A stretch of 64,000 nucleotides of DNA, taken from positions 22,893,563 to 22,957,562 of the forward strand of contig NC_051443.1 of NCBI RefSeq assembly GCF_001649575.2, in the 5' to 3' direction. Positions within the stretch are counted from its first letter, which is position 1. Every line of letters starts with the position of its first letter. Of this stretch, positions 26,060-37,400 are shown in pieces. Source of the DNA: Kryptolebias marmoratus. Lineage: Eukaryota; Chordata; Actinopteri; Cyprinodontiformes; Rivulidae. The position numbers and the translations under genes were made by a program. The notes beneath the pieces were generated by a model. It saw only the letters and a list, made by a program, of their open reading frames with translations. It did no database searches and was not told the origin of the DNA.

Positions 26060-26400
26060 TACAAGATGTGTGATATATCAAGAAATATATATATATACTG
26101 CTACAAATAGATAAAAAAGGTGGTCATAAAAGGATTTAAAAATCTAAATGTTTTATACTGAAGATCTGTTAAATTGTTTAACAATGGTTACTTCATCTCG
26201 CAATAGCCAAATTCATATATTGGCAACTTTTAGTTTGTTGGTCAAAAGCCAAAACATTTGGGAATAACCGATATAATTCTCCAAGAATTCAGTTTCTCCT
26301 GCAGTACTGAATAATTTAAAATTCTGTCATTTTTATACTGTGTTGTGATAAGGCCTCCAGACAGTGCAGTGTTAGTTTTAGATCATATCGCACAGCCCTA
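26060..26400. repeat. Possible decayed miniature element (TA-rich, GGGCTGTGCGATA end)
   Basis: The right end, read on the - strand, is TTAGGGCTGTGCGATATG, close to the terminal sequence of a common fish miniature element beginning TAGGGCTGGGCGATATG. At the left, TGTGATATATCAAG followed by an AT dinucleotide run resembles the internal part of such elements. The left terminus is missing and no target duplication was found, so this is a weak call. Confidence 0.35.
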
Positions 26401-29400
26401 ATTCTCAGGCTAAATGAAATCAGATTTCTAAGTTTGAGCATCTGATTATGAAATATTGAGAACAAGAGGTCTCTGTTGTAACACAGTGCAAACATAATCA
26501 ATTAGACCCTGTACCCCATATCCTCTCCTTCTTCCTTTCACCGTCCCTGTCCATGGCGTTCCTTATCATCCTCTACCCCCTCGAGTGTGCATCACTTATT
26601 TGTCTTTCAACTAAGCTGCAAATCATCTTCAAAATAACTATGCTCGACCTCAGTCGGTGCATTTTTTACTGTCTCTACTTTCTTCCCTTCTGTTTGTTCA
26701 CTCTTCACAACCACCTCTGAGATTTATTTTCATCAACAAATGCAATGAAAGCGTAATTGAATAATTTTCTTAAGGGAGGCAGCGGCATAATGTGTAATTT
26801 CGCTGTGCCACCATGCTGTTTCATAATATGCTCTCACTCAGTTGGCGTTGCGCCCTGGAGTTGCATTTTGAGTTCCTCGGTATGAAACAACAGCCCAAGT
26901 GAGTGATGGTAAAGACTGCGAGCAATCACATATTTTTATTTTCCTCCGTATTCCCACCGATTTCCATCCCCTCCTGCTAGGATTCCAGCAATTAAAACCT
27001 TACAAATGTACTTAATTAACTACAATAACACATTTAATATCTGTTACTGAAAGTGTAATGAACCTCGTCGATGCTCCTAAAATGGAACAAAATCAAGTTT
27101 TATGCTTCAGCTGACTCCTCCCTTCGAGGAGTTAGGGTATCTGAGGAAAAGGTACGGCTGAGAAGGAAGCAGTAAAAGCGAGAAGGATTGTTTTATTTAG
27201 ATGACAGCTGTTTTAACTTGTCTGTGATGAAGGCCTCATCAGGTAGTTAATGTTGTGACTTGTGTGACTGATGGTCTTTGGAAGATAGCGCAGTGCTTAG
27301 TGGAATAATGACTCGCTTCTGCAGAGAAACCCCATTATCAAACTGTCACTGGATGTAAAGAACTCATTTATAATTAGCATCAAGATAAGAATTTATGAAG
27401 GTTCTCGCTTGAAGCGCTAGTTGATAAATGCTTTTGGCTCATTGGAAGATTGAAATTTTTGTTGCAGAGAATTTAGAGCAGAAGTTGGCAGTGTATATAT
27501 TTTTTCCACAGGGCCAATATGACTTTCTCTTTTTAATGGTTGAACAGCCATACATTGAATTAAGAGGCCAAGCATGTTTCTTGCATTTTTTTATATATAT
27601 CATCATTTCATCTGCAAAACTACACAGTAAATAAAAGGCTAATCTAACCAAAGACTTCAATGTATTTTCTTGTGTTTACATTTCACACTCAACATGCAAG
27701 TTCAGTGTGCATGCTACATGGCTTGTTTCCTGTTTTTTGATGTATTTGTGAGGCAGAGTTACAGCACCACCTACAGGCCCGGCATAGCTACTACAGTGTT
27801 TTGGGGCACTTTGTGTAAATAAATGTGTATTTATGGGAATACTTTTAGAAACCACAAATAAAAAGATTGTTTTGAGAAATCTGTGTTTCTGTGTGGACAG
27901 AGACATAGTTTAATAATCAACTCTGCTGAATAAATCAACATTTATTCATATTTTCTTTTCTGTAAAACTTTCATTCTTAGTTTGATTCTGTTGGTGCAGA
28001 CTTTTAACTCACAAACCTTGCAAATCAAAGTTTAGGCTTATTTTGTTAAAAAAACATGATCTCTGTTGGAAAACTGGTATAAAGGACATTGTTTTTGTTT
28101 AAGATTATTTGATAAAATCCTAGTTTATTGTGTGTGTGCATTATTTCTAGTTTTTAGTTTTGTTTGAGGACATTAAAGGCCACATTTACATAAACCAGGG
28201 GCCACTTCTAGCCCTCTGGCTATACTTTGTCAATGTGTTATTTAGAGTTTAGCAGTAATCCTTAAAATATTAAGCCTTAGTTGTCACAATATTTTAGCCT
28301 AAAGGAGTATTTTTTTTGCATTTGAGTCCCAAGACTGCTGTAGGACGGCAATCGCCAAATCTGTTGCCTTGTTACAAGCACAATCCGACTGCTGCGCTCC
28401 ATAAACAACACATTTACAGTTTAAATCACTTTGACTTTTGTTTGTCTTAAGGAGGATGTTCTCATACAGTAGAGGCTTCATTGTTTGACACCCTGCTGTG
28501 TGATGGATGGGTGGACAGTAGTTTGTCTCTAATTATCATTAGCCTCCTGAAGGGGAGAAACCTGTTGTAATTGCAACTCTTATTTCTGCAGCGCCTTGAT
28601 CAGCAAATGGTTCTCCTCCTGCTGTCATGGTACGACAACATGGAGATGGCTGTCTTTTAACTGAGTCCAAAAAATTAGCTTGGCAATGTTGTTGTTAAAT
28701 TGTAACTTTTACTTTGACTAATTTAGATAAATAAGATGCTGCTGGGTCAAAAATCTCTTAAACATATGGGTTTAAGAGATTTGCAAATCACTACATTGTT
28801 TTTTTTTTTTGTTTTTTTTCCCCGCAACTCCCCAACATTTTAAGAATTTGGATTGTAGTAATTTCAAGTTTTTACTGACGCTTCCTAACTTTGAATAACA
28901 TTAGCTGTTCTTCAGTTTACGAAAAAAAAACAGAAAATCTTTAAATAAAACGTTTGCGATAATTTCTGCTGGGTTTAGTTTGTGCCTTCACGCAGCAATT
29001 TCTCTCTTTTCCTTTGAGAATGAGTAATTTCCACATTCACACACACCATCTGTTGGAGGGGCTTGACTGCCTGCTGTGATTAACCTGAACATCTTTGCTT
29101 TCACCCTTGGTGTGAACGCGTACAGTTCCTCTCTGCTGCTGCCACCTCTCAATTGAGCATAGTAAGTGCACATTTTCAATATATGTGGTCCTAATGTAGA
29201 AGGAAGTCTTCCTGTTCTTATTACCAGGTAGATAACATCACATAGTGGAATTTCTCTGACTGTCGTTGTATGATTTATTGTTCCAAAATCACATCGATTT
29301 TCTCAGACTGTAGATTGCTGTGGCACTTCTTGTTACTTTCTGTCTGCAATACCTTTTTGTCTCCTGTCTCTTTAAAACCACACTCCCAGAATTCACAGTT

Positions 29401-30590
29401 TGCTGGAACTGTGTATCTGGTTGGTCAAAATGACCTGGACGCTGGGCAAGACATCTGCTCATTTCTTGTGTGGAATATGCTAAACTGACCACTGGTCAGA
29501 GTATGTGCTCCTGTATATGTTATGTGGAGATGTCATTAAGAAAAGAAAGACAAGGTTTGACTAAAATTGATGTAATTCAGGCATGCTGTATTTAACACAA
29601 TAATAATAATAAGAGACAGCAAACCCAAAGGACTGCTAAATTGTGGTGAAATGTACGGTAGCCCATTACTGCATTTATTTTTTCAGATATCCATGTGTAC
29701 ACCCTACCTGAGGCCATATGCATACGATTCAGTCACTTCATATCAGTGTATGTTTGACTGAAGTGCTCCCAGAACCAGAATGCATGATCTAAATGCACAC
29801 TAGTAACTCACGTGGGGTGTTATACGCCTCATGAACATCCTGTTTTGCTGTTGGACTTCTGCCTGGATACTGTCACACAAATGTAGAGATGATACATTCA
29901 AATTACAGCTCCCTTTATAAGAATTGTAAACATGTATTGTGACGTGTTGTTGGCAATGTAAGAGAATTATAGTTCAGAAACGTAACAGTTGCTGTGAACT
30001 TGAAAGTTGACTTTATAGAGGAAATAAATCCTTTGTCCTTGCTTCAGTTCAATATGTGGGTTTCACAAAACAATCTTTATAAATAGTAATCTTTGCACAC
30101 TGTGGCACACGCTGTCCTGTTATGTGGACATAAAAGCTACACCTGATGATCCTTTTTCCTTGTGTGTATCTACTAATCTCTGCCATTATTTCTGTTTTTA
30201 TAATCTGCTCTTCTCTATATTATAAGAGGAACCACTTCTACAGTATTCTACCTCTGTTTTTGCTCCATTTGCTTTAAAAGTAAGAGCTATAAACCAAACT
30301 ACATGTTCAGCACCGCAGCCCAGCTCACCTGAGTATACAAGTGCCTGCTATATCGACCATTCTATTGAGTCATTAAAGACCGGAGCTGCCTTGAGGGCTT
30401 TGGATAAAAACTTTGCAAGTATAGTGTTTGGCTGTATCGAGATAGTATCTGGGCTTTATTTGACTGTATATATATATTTTCTCTTAGTCAGCATGATAAC
30501 TTCTTCGATAAGACTAAATGGATCGTTTGTCTTTTATGTTATCTCAGCAATATCAGACTGAGCACTCATGTGTGCACCAGTGTGTAAACA
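26401..30590. other. Intron sequence; one candidate regulatory patch, no gene
   Basis: 26740-26930 is a mixed-composition patch with several ATTA/TAAT cores and looks less decayed than its surroundings. The rest is AT-rich with T runs (28798-28819). No repeat family or gene was recognised. Confidence 0.4.
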
Positions 30591-30593
30591 CAA

Positions 30594-30620
30594 CCACGCA
30601 CGCACACACACACACACACA
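30594..30620. repeat. CA microsatellite
   Basis: A CA dinucleotide tract of about 27 bases, with two CGCA interruptions at its left end. Confidence 0.9.
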
Positions 30621-31104
30621 AAGGAGACTAAACACAGACTGGCGCATGGAGGTGTACACTCATTCAGGGCAGGGGCTGAAAGATTTTGGCTGCCGGCTCA
30701 TAGAAATATTCAGCGATTTGTAATGTAATTCCAGCTTGATGAGTTTGATTCAAACAACATGTTGGGCGCACAAAGATGAAATCCAAAATTGATCTCAGTT
30801 ATTGAGTTAATAAACTAATAGCTGGGCAATATGTTGACCAGATAACTGTTTATCCCTGGGTCCTAAAGATTACTACCGTTTGCAGTTGTTTTCTAGAAGT
30901 AATCGTTTTCATTTTGGGAAAAAAACAAACAAATGAATGTGCTCTGATTACAGTTGACATAAAAAAGTATTTGTACTGAGTGTGTCGGCAAATGACTGAC
31001 AACCAGCAGCAAACATTCATGGGGCAGAATTTAAATAATTGTGGCCCACCGCTGAAGGTGAAGGCAGAGCGATAATGTTTTTGTCTTTGTGTATGTCCAC
31101 AATT

Positions 31105-32160
31105 CTTCATACCGTTAGCAAAATATCTCATGAATCACTGAGCAGTTTTTAATGAAACTTTCAGAAAACAATCTTTGGGTTGACATCTACAACTGATTAC
31201 CTTTTTAGAGTCAACCAGATTCAAGATGGCCACCACAGCAAGGCAATCTAAGCAAACACAAAAATGACTATTACTCAGATAATTTTATAGATAATGAGCT
31301 ACAGTTTGGTATGGTAGCAGCTGAGACGGATCCTCAAATTATACTCTGATTGCACGAAATCTGTGTTTAAAACTTTGACGTTAACTTTTGGAATCAACTT
31401 TGATTGTTAGCAAAATATCTCATCCATTAATTACTGAATGGATTTAAAAACAAAAACAAAAAAAAAAACTTTTGCAAAGTAATCTTTTGGATTCAACTAC
31501 ATTCAAGATGGCCACCAAAGCAAAACCTTTGCTTAAAACATTGGAATTAGCTGCTGGACTCAATACTGTCTGTCTGTTAGCAAAATATCTCATAAACTAC
31601 TGGACAAATTTCAACGAAACTCTTAAAAAATAATTATCTGGATAATTGATTGATGTTTGGAGTTAACCCACTTCAAGAAGGTCGCCACAGCTGATTGACT
31701 TTAGCCTACACAAAAATGGTTATACTTCAGTGAATTTACAGATATTGAGTTAAAATTTGGTATGGTAGTAGCTGACAGTCAGTCACAAAATGTACTCCAA
31801 GCATTTGCAGATCATAAAAGATATCCCAATATTGCTTGAGATTTTGCATAATGTTATTTTGAAGGTTTGATTAAACTATTATGCCATCATTTCTCAACAT
31901 AATAGTCTAAAACGATGGTGTCCAATCCTGGTCCTGGAGGGTCACTGTCCTGCATGTTTTAGGTGTTTCCCTGCTCTTCAGCAGATCTTCGAGTTATGCA
32001 GAAACGTGTTAATCACTCAGTTATTCAAATTAGGTTTGTCCAAGCAGATAAACACCTAAAACATGCAGGATAGTGACCCTGCAGGACCAGGATTGGACAC
32101 CACTGGTCTAAAACTCAGGAAAGGTGGCAGGCGATATACATTCCTTCCAGGAACACTAAA
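31105..32160 (+). repeat. Unclassified interspersed repeat, copy C (three units plus tail, with nested hAT miniature element)
   Basis: Three units open with AAAATATCTCAT-like blocks at 31120, 31412 and 31582. The second unit is short because of an internal deletion. AAGATGGCCACC occurs at 31223 and 31505, and the third unit has a decayed form. The tail (TTTCTCAACATAATAGTCTAA, near 31891-31910) is interrupted by a miniature element at 31913-32105. It resumes with CTAAAACTC and ends in GCGATATACATTCCTTCCAG. The order of units and tail is the same as in copy A. Confidence 0.78.
31913..32105. mobile_element. 193-bp hAT-type miniature inverted-repeat element
   Basis: The left end, CGATGGTGTCCAATCC, and the reverse complement of the right end, CAGTGGTGTCCAATCC, are near-identical. 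The inverted repeat extends over more than 50 bases on each side, through TGGTCCTG and CCTGCATGTTTTAGGTGTTT. A perfect 8-bp target duplication GTCTAAAA flanks it (31905-31912 and 32106-32113), the hAT signature. The unoccupied site is visible in the paralogous repeat at 2942-2949 (ATCTAAAA once only). There is no coding capacity, so it was mobilised by a transposase encoded elsewhere. The family is common in teleost introns and UTRs. Confidence 0.93.
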
Positions 32161-33984
32161 CTTTTAATTAGTTAACATTTAAGCTGCTTTTCAGAGTCAT
32201 TCTGCCAAAATAAGATCAACTTAAACATATAAAGTTTTACCATGAGAAATACAGTATATTTCAGCTGCACTTTCACAGCCATACAGTCCTTCAAACATGT
32301 GGCCATGACCCCACAGTTGCAGCCCTCAGGCAACAGTACCTGGATGAATCATGCTGTCTTCATGTCTGGCCCTGAGCTGTGAATCTGTTCTGGGGAACGG
32401 CATTATTTATTTAATCATGCTGGTTGTATACTCTGTCAGATTAGGGTTTCTCTCTTGTGCTCCACATCAGGATGATTAAAAAATAACAGTTGACTTTTCT
32501 GGGATCAAGATATGAGCCCCGCCGAGTTGGTGGTGTTGTGCCGTGCATGCGCTGATCAAATATTCCATTACTCTGGCGGCTTCGCTGCACGTAATAGAGT
32601 GGACCAGATCCATGTTCAGATAGTATTAGATGCTCAGCACTGCCACTCTCACAACACTAGCCAAATAATTACCTTTCTCTTCATCTGCTCACCACAGCTC
32701 CAGTCTTTGCCAGTGGTGACACGTTGTGTGTACTGTGGGCTGATGGAGATGATTGCTCCATCGTGGTTTATTGATACCAGTGTTCCTTTTTTCCGTCTTA
32801 TTTTTCATCCTCATGTGTTATTGTTTTATGTCGACGTATGTAAGAGGTATTGAGGGATTTGAATAAATTATGTATTTTTCTTGCAGTGTTTTTGTTTTAG
32901 ACCTTGATACGGAAAATGATGATGTCTATAGTGATGAATTATTGATTGTGCAAGATAAATCTGCAGACAGTCTCCACTCCAAGGGGCAAAGGTGAAAGTC
33001 ATCTCTAGCTACGCTCATGTTTTTTTCTTCCCTTTCTCTCTTGGTTACTCCAAAAGTTAACTGGTTTAGATGTACTTCCAAAGAGATTTTCAATAAAATA
33101 CATCCACTGCTTTTAGCAAACAGACACCCCTTTCATGTGATTAGTGAGAGCCACTGGGAGTGCACATATGAATACATTTTGCAGCTGTAGTTGGCCTATA
33201 GCTTCATTCTCCGCCTGTTGGCCTCCTGCCTCATCTAGTCATTTTATTCTTCATAGCATTGATGATTGGTCTCCTGGCATGACACATCATGGTGACATCA
33301 TGTCACAAGTTTATTTGATTATTCGCTGGGCAGCGTCCGCTCAGTTTGGACTTACCAGAGACAAAAAGACAGGTTTCTCATCTCCTCTTTCATCTATGTC
33401 CTGGGGTGAACTTTTGTGCCTTTGTCTCCTCGTCCTACCCTGTGACTCAGAGGTATCATTTCATTGGGGTGTCTGACTGTAAAAGCTGGCTTAAAGCAAT
33501 GGTTTCCAAATGTCAAATCATGTGGAAATTCCCACATAGGTATTGATATTAAAAAAAAAAAAAACTTTTAGAGAAGCCCATACCTCAAGCCAGAAAACAT
33601 GTGTTTGAAAAAACCCTCAAGGACTCACGTCATGATTGCATGATTAATGATTGTCCTTGAAGACAGCCTGTTTGTGATATGATTTACCAAACTCTTCGTG
33701 CATCAGCTGAACTCACCACGGGCTTGCATGTTAATTAATTACAAATGGCCTGATTGCAATTGAGTTGATTGCTTCACCTTTTAGGAACAGCTTCATCAGC
33801 ACGGTGTGGCAACATGAGATCTCCATTACTGTTTATTGCTGGCAGATTTAGATCTAGGGTGGGAAGATATATTTCTTCATAGGTCTTTTTCTTCATCTCT
33901 GGAATCCTTCAGTTATGTATTATTGCCTGCTACCAAAGGTGAGAGGCGTTAATGTGTTTGCCTTGTGTCTGAATGTGTTATTCT
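32161..33984. other. Intron sequence; one candidate regulatory patch, no gene
   Basis: 33630-33840 carries TTAATTAATTA (33731-33741) and other homeodomain-like cores in a stretch of mixed composition. The 113-codon frame 32512-32853 and the frame 33144-33476 have no known domain. A CAATGGTTTCCAAA at about 33498 resembles a hAT end but has no partner. Confidence 0.4.
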
Positions 33985-34410
33985 GAAGCATTACCAAAAG
34001 ATCTCATGAACCAGTGGACAAATTTTAATGAACTCCCAGAAAGTAATCAGTGGGTACACACTTACAACTCATCAACATTTGAAATCACTAAAATTTAAGA
34101 TGGCTGCCACAGCTAATTGACCCTAACCAATACCAGCAGAAGGGTTAAAACTCATTCAATAGTACAGACTTATATATTAGTATATTGAGCTAAAATTTAC
34201 TGTGTTAGTAGCAGAGAGGCATCCTCAACACATCTTGCAAGATCTCACTATATTGCATAAGATATATATATATACACACACACAGATTTATAGGTTTTTG
34301 ACCAAAACCATGACTTTGTTCCTTCTCAGCATAAGAGGGTTTTAGTTGAAATCTCGTGCATAAAAGGTAGCTGCGGATATGTATTCCTTTTAACGAATGG
34401 TAGCCCTTTA
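33985..34410 (+). repeat. Unclassified interspersed repeat, copy D (one unit plus tail)
   Basis: One unit: AGATCTCATGAACCAGTGGA, AATTTTAATGAACTCCCAGA, AAGATGGCTGCCACAGC (34097-34113), TTGAGCTAAAATTTACTGTG. It then passes through a TA/CA microsatellite (34262-34285) into the same tail as copies A and C, ending GCGGATATGTATTCC and GGTAGCCCTTTA. It is on the + strand like the other copies. Confidence 0.75.
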
Positions 34411-37400
34411 ATAAAAAATATATCTGATTTTTGATTGGACCTCTGACTCCATAAATCCTCCTGAGAGGTGCTTGGTTGATGAGTACCTACAAGAAAAGTC
34501 TGGATTCTTGCGTCAATAAACGCTTGTGCAGAATTCCACGGCGTACTCAGATCAAATAGCGGTGAACTCCCTTAAATAATCATCTTTAAAAATGATAAGG
34601 CTTTAATCCGCTTTAAAATAACTGCTACTCCTCTTTTCTTAGGTCACTCGCCACTATCTCTCTCTCTCATATGAAGCTCTTCACTCTGTTATTCAGCAGC
34701 TTAGGAAATGCCCCTCCCCTCTACCCACTCTCCTTTTTTTTGCCATCTGCTTTGAAATTAATGCTCGCGTTGAAAAGTAGGCTAAATCCAGAGTGACAGC
34801 TCTTTCGCCCTCCTGTTTAAAAGAGGTGCTTGCAGGCAATGGCCAACTGCACAGGTTCATCAAGCTGCTTCTGCCTCGTAGCCTCTCAGTTCGATACCTT
34901 CTGGGATGCTCCTGAAAGTGGTGGCCGTAGCGTCACTTAGCAGTTCCTCATTAGCTGTGTTGCTCTTGCGCTAAAACCTCAAGCTGTTGGCCGTGTTCCT
35001 CTCCTGGCTTAGTTATCATGTGAAACTAAATCGCCCCCTTTAACTCACTCTGTCTTCAGCTTCTCCCAAGTTTAAGTCGCTTTTATTTATTTATTTATTT
35101 ATTGAAGATTAACGAGAGAATTTACCAGAAATTTTGAAGAAAATTACACATAATTTTTGCCCTCAGAATTGGTGGTATCTTGTGTAGCATTCGACGGCAA
35201 TAAGCAGTAAGAAAATTGGCAGCAAAAATATATCTGCTTCCACTCAGATTGTTATTGCTTCTGGTCTGAGGGGGAAAAACCGTAAAGAAAATACATGATT
35301 TTGTTAGACTTGTATCAAATTAGTTTAATCATCAAACTGTAACAATTTAAACTTGTTTATCATTAAAAAGCGAAGGAGAAAATTATTTTACCCTTCATTA
35401 ATGCATGAGAATTCAACTCATGTTTTTAGCTGCACTTACAAGCCCTAAAACTCATTATTTAAAAAAAATAATAAGAAAAATGATGGGAATTTCCCTCTCT
35501 TCCCTACCTGCTTCACTTTAGGGTTAATAATGCAAATTTAAGGTAAGAGTGGAGTGGGGAGGTATCACTTATAACCTCATGTACATGTTTGATGCTGCCC
35601 TGCTCTTATCTTACATTCTGTTTTACACCTTTCCTCCACGTTAAGACGTTTGATTTTTAATATACAGTGATTGAACTCATTATTCTCCCTCTCCTTTGTT
35701 GTTGGTCGTCTGTTCCAGCTGCCTTTTAGTCTCCGGTCTTGCCCTCATATAATTTAAATGTCGTGGCTCTGAACAAGAGGAATTATTCACAATTTCTGCA
35801 TTAAGCTTGTCTATGCATTTAGGTTTGCACACTGTTTTAAACATTTTTTTGTTACAGTTGAACTATTTTGTAGTTTATTTAGGTAGTTATTTACATTTCC
35901 ATTTGTCTGGTTATGTTGAGAATTTGAAATGATTTTTCACATCAGTATTTAGGTTATAAAACAATTGTTTTAATTTAAAAAAATAATAACAATGAATTTG
36001 TCTTTTGAAAAAGTAAAACCCAAAGAGCTGGACGAGCCATGTTTCACCAACCTATTTTAAACGTAATTTTCACTTCTCAGTGTTTGTTATATATTTGCAC
36101 CTGCTCTGCTATATAATATGCAGTTTCATTCCATTAGTTGCCATGACAATAACATGAACTTGAACTAAGCTTGGAGATGATTCAGCAGCACTCTTGTGTC
36201 TCATCTGCTGCTTCAGCAACAGGAAGCCTTTTGACCTCCATCTCCTCCAGCGTCACCTGCACTTTGTGGTCTCTCCACCCTGCTGAGTTGCTTTTTCATA
36301 CTAAGAATGAGCGGCTCCCTGTGCTCAGATAGGTAGAAATGCATGTGACAAGAGTTTAGTCCATTGGTATGATTTGTTCTTGTCTTGGAACATTGTTTGC
36401 TGCATTTAACTCCAAGCATTATTGAATAATGTTGCTGAAAATGTGTGCAGACTCCCTCATTATCAGCCACATGTTGAGGTTCTTTGAATCTACATGCAGT
36501 ATCCACAATCCCGCATAAACATCCAAGCCCTTGATGTGCCAACATTGCTGTTTTTACTTGTTATTTGTTGAAGCTTGTGAATATTTGTCTTTAGTTTCTG
36601 ATTGGTGCATACTGGTAAACATATTGATCCAGCTTAAAATAAAGATGTGTGTTTATATTTTGTATAAAATGCTCTGTGATGACACAGAGCTTGATTAATT
36701 TGCTAAATATCCAAATGGAATAAGTCTGTTTGTAGACCTACCTTTGTGGCATAAAAATTAGGTATATTCTTGTTCTTTTGTTAGTTCTCCCACACTGCTG
36801 CCATTTTGTGGATTTCAGACATTGTACGTGGGCTCAAACCTCCAATTATAGAGCAGCCACAATGTACATCTGAAAGGCAAAAAGCAGTTCCATACGGGCA
36901 GGCGCACACTCGCACTCTGTCTCACCCACACACAGAATACACCAGTCTTTCCATGCTCGAGGCTCAGGGCTGTGATCTTTCCAAAGGTTTCCTCCTGCGG
37001 CCCGTGTGCCAGACTGTCTGGAGAGCTGTGGAGAGGCTGGCGTCGCCTCGCCTGCCGGATGAAAAAGCCAGTAACATTTGCTTTCCTTGGTACAGCCACC
37101 AGCTTCTCTTCTCCTCCAGTTTGCACCCCACCCCCCACCCCTCTTCAGGAGGATTATAGGGCAGAAACTGGACGTTTGATCCCGACTTGCTCTCCACAGC
37201 TGCTGTATCTGCCTGACAAGGCTCTTTGAATCCGTTTGGTTTCTAAACTTTTTCACTTGAACTGCCTTAAAAAAGATAAGAGCTGAACCTTTTTGACTCC
37301 TCTACTGTTTGATGGCTCAGATTTAGATCTTGTCTACCTGGAAGCAGGCAGGACAGCTGGGTCACAGATATGCTTTGAATTAATTGAATTCGGACCAAAA

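Noticed and set aside
33497..33515. CAATGGTTTCCAAA resembling a hAT terminal repeat
   Set aside because: No inverted partner or target duplication was found downstream.
36213..36545. 110-codon - strand frame with many Cys and His
   Set aside because: Spacing of the Cys and His residues fits no zinc-finger type I know, and there is no transcript context.
36806..37256. Several overlapping open frames on both strands
   Set aside because: Overlap in many frames at once reflects GC-richer composition, not coding.
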